Source of the DNA: UMGS172 sp045636945
GTDB taxonomy: Bacteria > Bacillota > Clostridia > Oscillospirales > Acutalibacteraceae
Assembly (NCBI GenBank): GCA_045636945.1
Contig: JAZTYO010000023.1
Coordinates: 1-64,000 of the forward strand
Direction: 5' to 3'
Length of the DNA stretch: 64,000 bases
The position numbers were made by a program, and so were the translations under genes. The stretch's first letter is position 1; every line of letters starts with the position of its first letter. The notes below the pieces were generated by a model that was not told the DNA's origin, ran no database searches, and saw only the letters and a list, made by a program, of their open reading frames with translations. Shown here in pieces: positions 44,260 to 52,453 of the stretch.

Positions 44260-45690
44260 ATGGTTTGTAATGAGTTTTTGACAGACATTATCCTTACCGA
44301 ATTGGAAGATGCTGTCGGCAGAGAGAACTGTTCAACAAGAGAGATCGATAAGATTACTCACGGTGTTGACTTCTTCTGGTTGTCCAGAATGTGGGCTGAT
44401 CGCGGTAGACGTATGCCCGAGGCTGACTTTATTGTATCCCCCAAGGATGCTGAAGAGACCTCAAAGGTTTTGAAGATCGCCAACTACTACAAGATTCCCG
44501 TTACCACATGGGGTGGCGGCGGCGGTTCACAGGGTGGTGCTATTCCTGTCGCAGGTGGTATTATTCTCGATACCAAGAGAATGAATAAGATTTACGAAGT
44601 AAACACTGATGCTATGTACATTGAGTGCGGCACTGGTGCTATTTACAAGCATATTGAATGGGCTGCAAATGAAGTTGGCAAGGCTACTATGCACTATCCT
44701 TCTTCGCTCACATGCTCTACTGTTGGTGGCTTTTTGGCCCACCGTGGTATTGGTGTTGTTTCTAACAAGTACGGTAAAATTGATGATATGGTGCTTCAGA
44801 TGGAGGTTGTTCTTCCTAACGGTGATATTATCAACACTTCCGCTACACCTAAGCACGCAGTAGGTCCCGATCTTAACCAGATTTTCATCGGTTCTGAAGG
44901 AACTTTGGGTGTTATCACCAAGGCACAGCTTCGTATTTATGACCAGCCTGAAGAGAGAAGATTCAGAGGCTTCCTTTTCCAGGATATGCACGGTGCATTT
45001 GTGGCTTCACGTGAGCTTTTACAGAAGTTCAAGCCTTCTGTTATGCGTCTTTATGACGAGGCTGAAACTGCTTCTCTCATCAAGAAGATTGTTGGTGTTG
45101 AGAAAAAGGGCGCTTTCATGAACATTGCTTATGAAGGTGTTAAGGAAATGGTTGAGATTGAAGAGAAGATCCTTCTTGAAACCTTCGCAAAGTACGGTGC
45201 TGAGGATCTCGGTTCTGAATACGGCGAGAAGTGGTGGAAAGAGAAGATCACCTTCTTCTATCCCGGTCATATGATGGATCTTCCTCAGATGTTCGGTACC
45301 ATGGATACCATCGCTACATACGATAAGATTGAAAAGATTTACTGGGCAATGAAGAATGCTATTGAAAGCAAGTATCCTTTTGCTAAGTTTATTGCTCACT
45401 TCTCTCACTGGTATGAGTGGGGCTGCATGATGTACGACCGCTTTATCATTGATGGTGAATATGTTCCGGAAGATCCTACTGAGGCTTTGAAGCTCCATCA
45501 GGAAGTCTGGACTACCGGTATTCGTGCTGCACTTGCTAACGGCGGTGTTGTTAACGACCACCACGGTGTTGGTATCAAGCTCGGCAGATTTGTTCACGAG
45601 CAGTATGGTCCCGCAATGCAGGTACTTGAAGGCATTAAGAAACAGCTTGACCCGAACGGTATCATGAATCCGTTCAAGCTCGGTCTCTAA
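44260..45690 (+). CDS. FAD-binding oxidoreductase (GlcD/alkyl-DHAP-synthase-like)
   Basis: This 476-residue VAO/PCMH flavoprotein has the FAD-binding loop GGGGGSQGGAIPVAGG near residues 85-100, then HYPSSLTCSTVGGFLA and GKIDDMVLQMEVVLPNG. Its C-terminal FAD-oxidase domain has VNDHHGVGIKLG and LDPNGIMNPFKLG. Relatives oxidise 2-hydroxy acids (D-lactate, glycolate) or handle acyl-DHAP. Here it is first in an operon with a Fe-S protein and an ETF, so it probably oxidises a sugar-derived hydroxy compound and passes electrons to the ETF. Codon use is that of a highly expressed gene. GGAG precedes the start. Confidence 0.85.
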   Translation: MVCNEFLTDIILTELEDAVGRENCSTREIDKITHGVDFFWLSRMWADRGRRMPEADFIVSPKDAEETSKVLKIANYYKIPVTTWGGGGGSQGGAIPVAGGIILDTKRMNKIYEVNTDAMYIECGTGAIYKHIEWAANEVGKATMHYPSSLTCSTVGGFLAHRGIGVVSNKYGKIDDMVLQMEVVLPNGDIINTSATPKHAVGPDLNQIFIGSEGTLGVITKAQLRIYDQPEERRFRGFLFQDMHGAFVASRELLQKFKPSVMRLYDEAETASLIKKIVGVEKKGAFMNIAYEGVKEMVEIEEKILLETFAKYGAEDLGSEYGEKWWKEKITFFYPGHMMDLPQMFGTMDTIATYDKIEKIYWAMKNAIESKYPFAKFIAHFSHWYEWGCMMYDRFIIDGEYVPEDPTEALKLHQEVWTTGIRAALANGGVVNDHHGVGIKLGRFVHEQYGPAMQVLEGIKKQLDPNGIMNPFKLGL

Positions 45691-45715
45691 TATCGATAGG
45701 GGAGGTAATTTAATT

Positions 45716-46807
45716 ATGTATATGTCTGAAAAAAGTAAGCAGATTATAGATGCTTGTCGTTTCTGCTGGATGTGTCGTCATATTTGCCCTGTCGGTAATG
45801 CAACAGGTCAGGAAAGAAATACTTCTCGTGCAAGAGCACTTGGCCTTTCTGTTGTAAACCGCGGTGCTGCAGAGCTTACCCCTGACATCATGGACAACAT
45901 CTATGAGTGCCAGATGTGTGAGGCTTGCACCTGCGACTGTGCAACCGGTTGGGATCCCACTTACTTCACTAAGGAAGTACGTCTTCAGGCTGCTCTTGAA
46001 GGCAAGACCCCCGATTACATCAACGCTATCGTAGATAAGGTTCTTGAAACCGGTAACATCTACGGTGTAAAGGAACTCGACGCTGACCTCGCAGCTGCTA
46101 TCAAGGCACATGCTTTAGCAGAGGACACCGTTCTCTTCCTCGGCGCAGAGGCTCGTTACAACGTTCCTACTGCTGCTGTTAACGCTATCAAGGTTCTTGA
46201 GGCTGCAGGTGTTAAGTTCACAGTATTGGCTGACGAGCCTGCTTCTGGCTATGCTCTTGATTGGCTCATCGGCGCTGCTGACGAGACCAAGCAGCAGATG
46301 GCTGACTGTGCAGATGCTTTGGCTAAATTCAAGACCGTTATCGCTTTTGATCCTCAGGATGCAAAGGCATTTGTACGTGAGTATAAGGAATATGACCTCA
46401 AGCTTGGTGCTGTTGTTACCTTCACTGCTTTTGTTGCAGGCCTTATCAAGAACGGCAAACTTGCAGTTAAGAACACCGGCAAGGCTGTTGTCTTCCAGGA
46501 TCCTTATCAGCTCGCTCGTATGCTCGAGGAGACCGATGAGCCCAGAGCTATTGTTTCTGCTTGTGCAACCCTCAATGAGATGCTCCTCAACCGCAAGGAT
46601 ACCGTTTGGGCAGGTGGCTCTTTCATGGCTATCTATAATCCTCTCGTATCTGAGCTCGTTTCTAAGGAGCGTTGGACAAACGCTATCAACGTAGGTGCAG
46701 ACACTATCGTTACCGCAAGCGTTTCCGAGTATGTCGCATTGAAGGCTACTGCCCCCGAGGGCAAGACCGTTCTTTCTATCGAAGAGCTCGTTCTTTCCGC
46801 TCTTTAA
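45716..46807 (+). CDS. (Fe-S)-binding protein, GlpC/LutA-like with degenerate CCG region
   Basis: This 363-residue protein has two N-terminal CxxCxxCxxxC motifs (Cys14/17/20/24 and Cys65/68/71/75) for two 4Fe-4S clusters. The rest keeps the outline of the GlpC/LutA cysteine-rich domain but has lost its cysteines: the HDPC position reads QDPYQL, the CCG position reads WAGGSFM, and the TACPxC position reads TASVSEY. It is probably the electron-relay subunit of the FAD oxidoreductase 25 bp upstream. Codon bias suggests strong expression. Confidence 0.8.
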   Translation: MYMSEKSKQIIDACRFCWMCRHICPVGNATGQERNTSRARALGLSVVNRGAAELTPDIMDNIYECQMCEACTCDCATGWDPTYFTKEVRLQAALEGKTPDYINAIVDKVLETGNIYGVKELDADLAAAIKAHALAEDTVLFLGAEARYNVPTAAVNAIKVLEAAGVKFTVLADEPASGYALDWLIGAADETKQQMADCADALAKFKTVIAFDPQDAKAFVREYKEYDLKLGAVVTFTAFVAGLIKNGKLAVKNTGKAVVFQDPYQLARMLEETDEPRAIVSACATLNEMLLNRKDTVWAGGSFMAIYNPLVSELVSKERWTNAINVGADTIVTASVSEYVALKATAPEGKTVLSIEELVLSAL

Positions 46808-46830
46808 TTAAAATTTGAGGAGTGTAAACA

Positions 46831-47673
46831 ATGCTCGTTAATTTTAAACAGATTTTAACAATGGCTGAAGAAGGCGGATACTGTATTCCTGCTTTCAATG
46901 TTTACAACCTTGAGACCCTTATGGGTGCTGTAAAGGCTGCAGAGGAGCTTAAGGCTCCCTGCATCCTCCAGGTATACCCTCGTCTCATGAAGGAAGAGGT
47001 AGGTTACTACCTTGCTCCTGCTGTTGTAGCAGCCGCACATAAAGCTTCAGTTCCTGTTTGTTTCCATCTTGACCACGGTCCTTCCGAGCTTGAAACAACC
47101 CGTTCACTTCGTTGGGGTGCTACCGGTATCATGCTTGACGGTTCGGCACTTTCTTTTGAAGAGAACATCGCTCTTACCAAGAGAGTTGTTGACACCTGCG
47201 GTTTCGTAGATGTTCAGGTTGAAGGTGAACTAGGACATGTCGGAACCGTAAACGACGATTCCATGGATGAGTTTACCATCCCTGAAGATGCTAAGACTTT
47301 TGTTGAGCGTACCGGTGTTCAAGCTCTTGCCGTTTTGGTAGGTAATGCACACGGCCGCTACAAGAAGCCTCCCAAGATCGACATTCAGAGAATTGCCGAC
47401 ATCCGCAAGGCTACCAACGGTACTGCTTTGGTTCTTCACGGCGGTTCGGGTATCCCCGATGAGGCAATTAAAGAGGCTGTTAAGGCAGGTATCAGAAAGC
47501 TTAACGTTGCTACCGATATTTGCTATGCATTCCTTGACAGTGTTCAGGAAGAGGTCAACAAGCCCGACCGTATGATCGCTGTTGACAACTTTATGAAGAC
47601 TCCTATCAATGCAGTTAAAGAATTCTGCATGACTAAAGTATTGCTCTGTGGAGCAGAAGGAAAGGCGAAATAA
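46831..47673 (+). CDS. Class II fructose-bisphosphate aldolase family protein
   Basis: This 280-residue zinc aldolase belongs to the GatY/KbaY/IolJ-type group. It shows CFHLDHG (Asp/His), VQVEGELGHVGTVNDD, LAVLVGNAHGRYK, VLHGGSGIPDEAIKEAVKAG and KLNVATDICYAF. It would split a ketose (bis)phosphate to DHAP and an aldehyde. Which sugar is not fixed by sequence; the neighbouring kinases suggest an intermediate made in this operon. It starts behind GAGGAG and ends one base inside the next gene. Confidence 0.88.
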   Translation: MLVNFKQILTMAEEGGYCIPAFNVYNLETLMGAVKAAEELKAPCILQVYPRLMKEEVGYYLAPAVVAAAHKASVPVCFHLDHGPSELETTRSLRWGATGIMLDGSALSFEENIALTKRVVDTCGFVDVQVEGELGHVGTVNDDSMDEFTIPEDAKTFVERTGVQALAVLVGNAHGRYKKPPKIDIQRIADIRKATNGTALVLHGGSGIPDEAIKEAVKAGIRKLNVATDICYAFLDSVQEEVNKPDRMIAVDNFMKTPINAVKEFCMTKVLLCGAEGKAK

Positions 47674-48584
47674 TGAGTAAAGTAGTTGGAATTGGAGCCT
47701 GTGTGCTCGATACATTGATTACAATACCCAACTTTCCTCCTGAAGATACAAAGCTTCGTGCAACTTCAACTAAATTAGTCGGTGGCGGTCCTACCGCCAC
47801 TGGTATCGTTGCCGTTTCTAAACTCGGAATTTCCTCCGAGTTTTTAGGCAATTTATCGGATGATTCGAGCGGTGCATACCTTAAGTGTGACTTTGAGAAG
47901 TATGGCGTTGGCACCGATAATATCAAGATGATTCCCGGCTACCGTGCATTTACCTCCTGCATCTGGCTCAATGCCGCTGAAGGCACTCGTACCTGTGTTT
48001 TCGACAAGGGTGATTTGCCTGCTTTGGTGCTTGATGAAGGTCAGATTGAGGCTATCAAGAACGCAGACGTTCTTATGGTTGACGGTAATGAAATGGCTGC
48101 CGCTGTTGAGGCTGCAAAGATTGCTAAAGTGAACGGAACTAAGGTTCTTTATGACTGCGGCGGTCTTTACGAGGGTGTTGACAAGCTTTTGGCTTTGACC
48201 GATATTATGATTCCTTCCGAGGAGTTCGCAATGGGTCATACCGGTGAGAAAGACGCTGCATCTGCTGCTAAAAAGCTTTATGAATTGTATCATCCTGAAT
48301 ATGTAGTTGTTACCCGCGGTAAGCACGGTGGCTTGCTCTTTGACGGTAATACTGTTACCGAGTATCCCATCTATCCTGCCGACGTTGTTGACTCTAACGG
48401 CTCGGGTGATGTTTTCCACGGCGCATTTGCTTCGGCTGTTGTCCGCGGATATACTCCCATTCAGTGTTGCCACTTCTCAAGCTGTGTATCGGCTTTGAAG
48501 TGTATGGGGGTCGGTGCTCGTGAAAGTGTTCCGAGCTTTGAGGCAACCATTGAATATTTAAGGAGGAACGGTTATGAACTTTAA
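47673..48584 (+). CDS. PfkB family carbohydrate kinase
   Basis: This 303-residue ribokinase-fold kinase has the N-terminal VVGIGACVLDTLITI and GGGPTATGIVAVSKLG, and the C-terminal anion hole and catalytic Asp SNGSGDVFHGAFASAV near residue 243. It phosphorylates a sugar or sugar phosphate; order next to the aldolase suggests it makes the aldolase substrate. Resemblance to sulfofructose- or deoxy-ketose-kinases is possible but not provable here. The start overlaps the aldolase stop (TAATG). Confidence 0.88.
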   Translation: MSKVVGIGACVLDTLITIPNFPPEDTKLRATSTKLVGGGPTATGIVAVSKLGISSEFLGNLSDDSSGAYLKCDFEKYGVGTDNIKMIPGYRAFTSCIWLNAAEGTRTCVFDKGDLPALVLDEGQIEAIKNADVLMVDGNEMAAAVEAAKIAKVNGTKVLYDCGGLYEGVDKLLALTDIMIPSEEFAMGHTGEKDAASAAKKLYELYHPEYVVVTRGKHGGLLFDGNTVTEYPIYPADVVDSNGSGDVFHGAFASAVVRGYTPIQCCHFSSCVSALKCMGVGARESVPSFEATIEYLRRNGYEL

Positions 48585-49365
48585 GAAAGCTTATAAGCCG
48601 ACTATCGGCTATACCCCTATCTGCAAGATAGGTGAGTGCTCTTTGAAGAAGCTCGAGTTCGGTATTATCGAACTCAATGCAGGCGATAAAATTGATTATT
48701 CTACCGGTGATAAGGAAACTGCTTTTATCATGCTTGAGGGTCACTGTAACGTTTATTTCGGTGACGAGAAGTATGAGAACGTCGGTAACAGAAACACTGT
48801 TTTTGAAAACCGCAAGGCAGAGAGCTTCTATATGCCTATTGAGATGGATTTGACCATCGAGGCTATCGACCATATTAAGATTGTTGTTTCGGGTACTCCC
48901 GTAACCGAAAAGACCGAGCCTCAGTTACTCCGTGAGGATCACGTAGTATTGAAGGTTCTTGGTGAGCAGCCTTTCGAGAGAGAAACCAGCTTTATTATTG
49001 ACGGTAACTCTAACGCAAAGGTTCTTACCATTGGTGAGTGCTATGTTACCAAGGGTAACTGGGCAGGATTCCCTCCCCATAAGCACGATGAAAACAATAT
49101 GCCCGTTGAGTGCATTTGCGAGGAAATCTATTACTTCCTCTATAATCCTAAACAGGGCTTCGGTGTACAGTGCCTGTACACTGCCGACGGTTCTATCGAC
49201 GAGGCTTACCGTGTAAAGAACGATGAGCTTGTTGAGTTCCCGTACGGTTATCACTCCACTGTTTCTACTCCCGGTTATGAGACCTACTTTTTGTGGCTTA
49301 TGGCTGGTGATTATCAGGGCTTCAACCGTAGTAACGACCCTGAGCATCAGTGGATTGTTGACTAA
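48574..49365 (+). CDS. IolB/KduI-like 5-deoxy-glucuronate isomerase family protein
   Basis: This 263-residue bicupin has metal-binding motifs GNWAGFPPHKHDENN and EEIYYFLYNPKQGFGVQ near residues 160-195, and FPYGYHSTVSTPGYETYFLWLMAG near the C-terminus. IolB converts 5-deoxy-glucuronate to the ketose 5-dehydro-2-deoxygluconate in inositol degradation, but iolA, D, E and G are absent here, so the substrate may be another uronate or aldose. It overlaps the kinase by 11 bp and follows AAGGAGG. Confidence 0.85.
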   Translation: MNFKKAYKPTIGYTPICKIGECSLKKLEFGIIELNAGDKIDYSTGDKETAFIMLEGHCNVYFGDEKYENVGNRNTVFENRKAESFYMPIEMDLTIEAIDHIKIVVSGTPVTEKTEPQLLREDHVVLKVLGEQPFERETSFIIDGNSNAKVLTIGECYVTKGNWAGFPPHKHDENNMPVECICEEIYYFLYNPKQGFGVQCLYTADGSIDEAYRVKNDELVEFPYGYHSTVSTPGYETYFLWLMAGDYQGFNRSNDPEHQWIVD

Positions 49366-49378
49366 TTTTTCACATTTA

Positions 49379-49404
49379 GCCGAAGGGGATAAAACCCCTT
49401 CGGC
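49379..49404 (+). promoter_or_regulatory. Strong intra-operon hairpin without a clear T tract
   Basis: A perfect 10-bp GC-rich stem GCCGAAGGGG / CCCCTTCGGC with a 6-base loop is followed by ACTTTG, not a T run. It lies in the only sizeable gap of the operon (49366-49453). It may be an mRNA processing or stabilising element, or a weak terminator that lowers expression of the last four genes. Confidence 0.6.
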
Positions 49405-49453
49405 ACTTTGCTATACTTGAATAGTTCATTTTATTTAAAGGAGAAAATAATAT

Positions 49454-50311
49454 ATGGTTACTTTGAAAAACGGTAATTCCGTATTGAAGATAAATGAAAA
49501 AGGCGCAGAAATGAAGAGCTTTCTTGTTAACGGCGTGGAATATCTTTGGATTGGCGATCCTACAATCTGGGCATCCAGCACACCCAACCTTTTTCCCATG
49601 ACCGGTGGTTTCAGAGACGATAAGTACATTCTTAACGGCAAGGAATATATCATGCCCAAGCATGGATTTGCCAAGAATATGGACTTTGAGGTTGAGTCCG
49701 AAACCGAAAACACCGCAACCTTCCTTTTGAAATCTACCGATGAGACCAAGGAAAGCTTCCCTTATGATTTTGAACTTCGCGTTTCGTATATTCTGACCGA
49801 GGGTAAAGTTAACGCAAGTTATTCGGTAAAGAATCTCAGTGATGACACCATGTGGTTCTCCATCGGTTCTCACGATGGATTTGCAACTCCTGAGGGCATT
49901 GAGGAGTATGATGTAATATTCCCTCAGAAGGAAACCTTGGACACATACATTCTCTTTGGCAATCTTTTGAGCCACGATACCACACCTGTTATCAAGGATT
50001 CTGACAGAATTGCTTTGAATTATAACTATTTTGCAATCGATGCACTTGTTTTTAAGGATCTCAAGTCCAAGACCTGCCGTTTGCAGAATCGTAAAACCGG
50101 TCGCGGTGTTCAGCTTGATTTTCCTGGATGTCCCCGATTTGTTCTTTGGACTAAGCCCAACGCACCTTATCTTTGCGTTGAGCCTTGGTTTGGTCAGGCT
50201 GATAACGTTGATAGTGATTACGATATCACTCATAAAGAGGCTATTGAGTCGCTTGAAGCAGGTAAGACCTTCAACGCAACCCGTGTTATTACCGCTCTGG
50301 AGGGTAAATAA
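49454..50311 (+). CDS. Aldose 1-epimerase family protein
   Basis: This 285-residue galactose-mutarotase-fold protein begins VTLKNGNSVLKINEKGAEMKSF and shows MPKHGFAKNMDFEV (conserved His), SIGSHDGFATPEG and RFVLWTKPNAPYLCVEPWFG. It belongs to the YeaD/LacX-like branch, which equilibrates alpha and beta anomers of aldoses or hexose phosphates. Ribosome site AAAGGAG. The next gene starts at the base after its stop. Confidence 0.85.
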   Translation: MVTLKNGNSVLKINEKGAEMKSFLVNGVEYLWIGDPTIWASSTPNLFPMTGGFRDDKYILNGKEYIMPKHGFAKNMDFEVESETENTATFLLKSTDETKESFPYDFELRVSYILTEGKVNASYSVKNLSDDTMWFSIGSHDGFATPEGIEEYDVIFPQKETLDTYILFGNLLSHDTTPVIKDSDRIALNYNYFAIDALVFKDLKSKTCRLQNRKTGRGVQLDFPGCPRFVLWTKPNAPYLCVEPWFGQADNVDSDYDITHKEAIESLEAGKTFNATRVITALEGK

Positions 50312-50962
50312 ATGTACGGCAATATAGTTAAAAAGAATCCTCATTTGAAGATTTACCGTACTTCAGACCCCGAGTTCGTGCCTTTCGGCTACCGTATAAC
50401 CGATATTGATGCCATACAGTTTATTGAGGCTTCTATGAAAGCTGACAAGGTAGAAACGGGCTCTCTGTATGTTGCCGAGGCTGATTATTTCAAAGACCTT
50501 GCTGCTACAAAGGACGTTGAAATTAAATATTTCGGTGAGCTTCCTGCACAGGCAGGTTATTGCTACGGTTATAGTTCTTTCCTTAACGCTGTTGAGTGGC
50601 ACAAGAGCAGCGAAATCAACGTTGCTACCACCGACCTTATTCTTTTCTTAGGCTCGGTGCAGGATATTGTCGACCGCAAGATTGATTCTTCCAAAATTAA
50701 GGCTTTTTACGTCGAAAAAGGTGAGGTTTTGGAGGTTTATGCAACCACATTGCACTTCTGTCCTTGCCAGGTTTCTGAGGAAGGCTTTGGTTGTGTTGTT
50801 GTTCTCCCCAAAGGTACTAATGTACCGCTTGACGGCGAATATGAGGATAAGCTGATGTTCAGAAAGAACAAGTGGATTCTTTCTCACGTTGATAACGAAA
50901 GCCTTATTGCACGCGGAGTTATCCCCGGTGTAACAGGCGAAAACTACGAAGTAAAGTTCTGA
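50312..50962 (+). CDS. DUF4867 family protein
   Basis: This 216-residue cytoplasmic protein begins IVKKNPHLKIYRTSDPEF. It has EWHKSSEINVATTDLILFLG, EVLEVYATTLHFCPCQV and FGCVVVLPKGTNVPL, a beta-rich cupin-like pattern in which HFCPCQ may bind metal. The pattern matches what is called DUF4867, a family of unknown activity that often sits with sugar kinases and aldolases. A role as isomerase or lyase in this pathway is a guess. GGAGG precedes the start. Confidence 0.7.
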   Translation: MYGNIVKKNPHLKIYRTSDPEFVPFGYRITDIDAIQFIEASMKADKVETGSLYVAEADYFKDLAATKDVEIKYFGELPAQAGYCYGYSSFLNAVEWHKSSEINVATTDLILFLGSVQDIVDRKIDSSKIKAFYVEKGEVLEVYATTLHFCPCQVSEEGFGCVVVLPKGTNVPLDGEYEDKLMFRKNKWILSHVDNESLIARGVIPGVTGENYEVKF

Positions 50963-50977
50963 TTTTAGGAGATACAA

Positions 50978-52453
50978 ATGAAATACTTATTGGGAATTGA
51001 TTTCGGAGGCGGTGCTTCCAAAGCAACCCTCATTGATACCGAGGGTACCATCGTTGCTGAGCATTCAGTTGAATATCCTACTCTTCATCCGAATTCCGGT
51101 TGGTGTGAGCAAAGACCCGACGATTGGTACAATGCCCTTTGTGAGGACACCAAGGAATTATTGAAAAAAAGTGGTGTAGATGCCGCTGACATTCTGGCAG
51201 TTGCTATTGACTCGGCTACTCATACTGCTGTTTTGTGCGACAAGGATGCAAAGCCTTTGCGCAATGCAATTCATTGGACCGATACAAGAAGTGTTAAGCA
51301 GGCAAATGATTTAAAGGCTTCGGATGAGGCTTATATTGAAGAAAAAACCTTTGCAAAGCCCGGTACTATCTGGACTTTGCCTCAGATTGTTTGGGTCAGA
51401 GAAAACGAGCCTGAGGTTTTCAATAAAATCGGCAAGATTTTCTTTGAAAAAGACTATTTGCGTTATATGTTGACCGACGTATATTGCACCGATTTTATCG
51501 AGGCGCAGGGAAGTATGCTCTTTGATAATGAAGCAATGTGTTGGGATGATAAGCTGTGTGCTTTGGCAGGCATTGATATGGCAATTATGCCTCCTATTGT
51601 TAAGCCTACCGACGTTATCGGAAAAATCACCGAAAAGGCTGCATCTGAAACAGGTCTTTGCGAGGGTACTCTTGTAATCTGTGGTACTACCGATACCGTT
51701 ATGGAGGTTTTTGCTTCGGGTGCTGTTGAAAAGGGACAAATGACCGTAAAATTGGCTACTGCAGGCCGTATTTGTGTCATTACCGATAAGGCATATCCTC
51801 ATCCTTATCTTATCAACTATGCTCATATCGTTGACGGTATGTGGTATCCCGGTACTGCAACCAAGGCCGCCGCATCGTCCTACCGTTGGTATCGTGATAC
51901 CTTTGGCGGTGATTATAAGGAGCTTGATCAGGGTGCTGCCGAGTGCCCGATGGGTGCAGACGGTTTGATGTTCCACCCCTATATCAACGGTGAGTTGACT
52001 CCTTATGCCGATCCTATGCTTTGCGGTAGCTTTATCGGTATCCGTGCAGAGCATACTAAGGCCCACTTTACCCGTGCGGTTTTGGAAGGTGTTTCGTTGT
52101 CACTGCTTGACAATATGTTGGCTTTGAATGAGCTTAACATTTCCCACGACAATTATGCTACCCTTATCGGCGGCGGAGCAAAGGGTACTTTGTGGCGACA
52201 GATTACTGCCGATATGCTCGGAATCACCCTTAAGATTACCGAAAGCTCGGATTCTTCCTTGGGTTCGGCTATGCTTGCAGGCGTTGCGGTTGGTGTGTTC
52301 AAGGATGCCGTTGAGGCTGTTAAAAAGTGTATCAAGGTTAAAGCTACTGTTGAGCCTAACCCCGAGAATACTGCTAAATATGCTGAGATTTTCAAGACCT
52401 ATAAGGCAGTTCACGATGCACTTGCACCGATTTACAGGGATAGAAATAAATGA
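50978..52453 (+). CDS. FGGY family carbohydrate kinase (xylulokinase-like)
   Basis: This 491-residue ASKHA kinase has the N-terminal phosphate loop LLGIDFGGGASKATLID, SGWCEQRPDDWY, IDSATHTAVLCDKD and IHWTDTRS. The C-terminal adenosine motif is YATLIGGGAKGTLWRQITADMLG, then ESSDSSLGSAMLAGVAVG. It is closest in look to the xylulokinase group, but sugar specificity cannot be told. TAGGAG precedes the ATG. It is the second sugar kinase of the operon and overlaps the ETF gene by 4 bp. Confidence 0.88.
   Translation: MKYLLGIDFGGGASKATLIDTEGTIVAEHSVEYPTLHPNSGWCEQRPDDWYNALCEDTKELLKKSGVDAADILAVAIDSATHTAVLCDKDAKPLRNAIHWTDTRSVKQANDLKASDEAYIEEKTFAKPGTIWTLPQIVWVRENEPEVFNKIGKIFFEKDYLRYMLTDVYCTDFIEAQGSMLFDNEAMCWDDKLCALAGIDMAIMPPIVKPTDVIGKITEKAASETGLCEGTLVICGTTDTVMEVFASGAVEKGQMTVKLATAGRICVITDKAYPHPYLINYAHIVDGMWYPGTATKAAASSYRWYRDTFGGDYKELDQGAAECPMGADGLMFHPYINGELTPYADPMLCGSFIGIRAEHTKAHFTRAVLEGVSLSLLDNMLALNELNISHDNYATLIGGGAKGTLWRQITADMLGITLKITESSDSSLGSAMLAGVAVGVFKDAVEAVKKCIKVKATVEPNPENTAKYAEIFKTYKAVHDALAPIYRDRNK

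Noticed and set aside
49376..50344. 322-codon minus-strand open frame over the aldose epimerase
   Set aside because: The + strand protein has family motifs and a good ribosome site; the antisense frame has neither.
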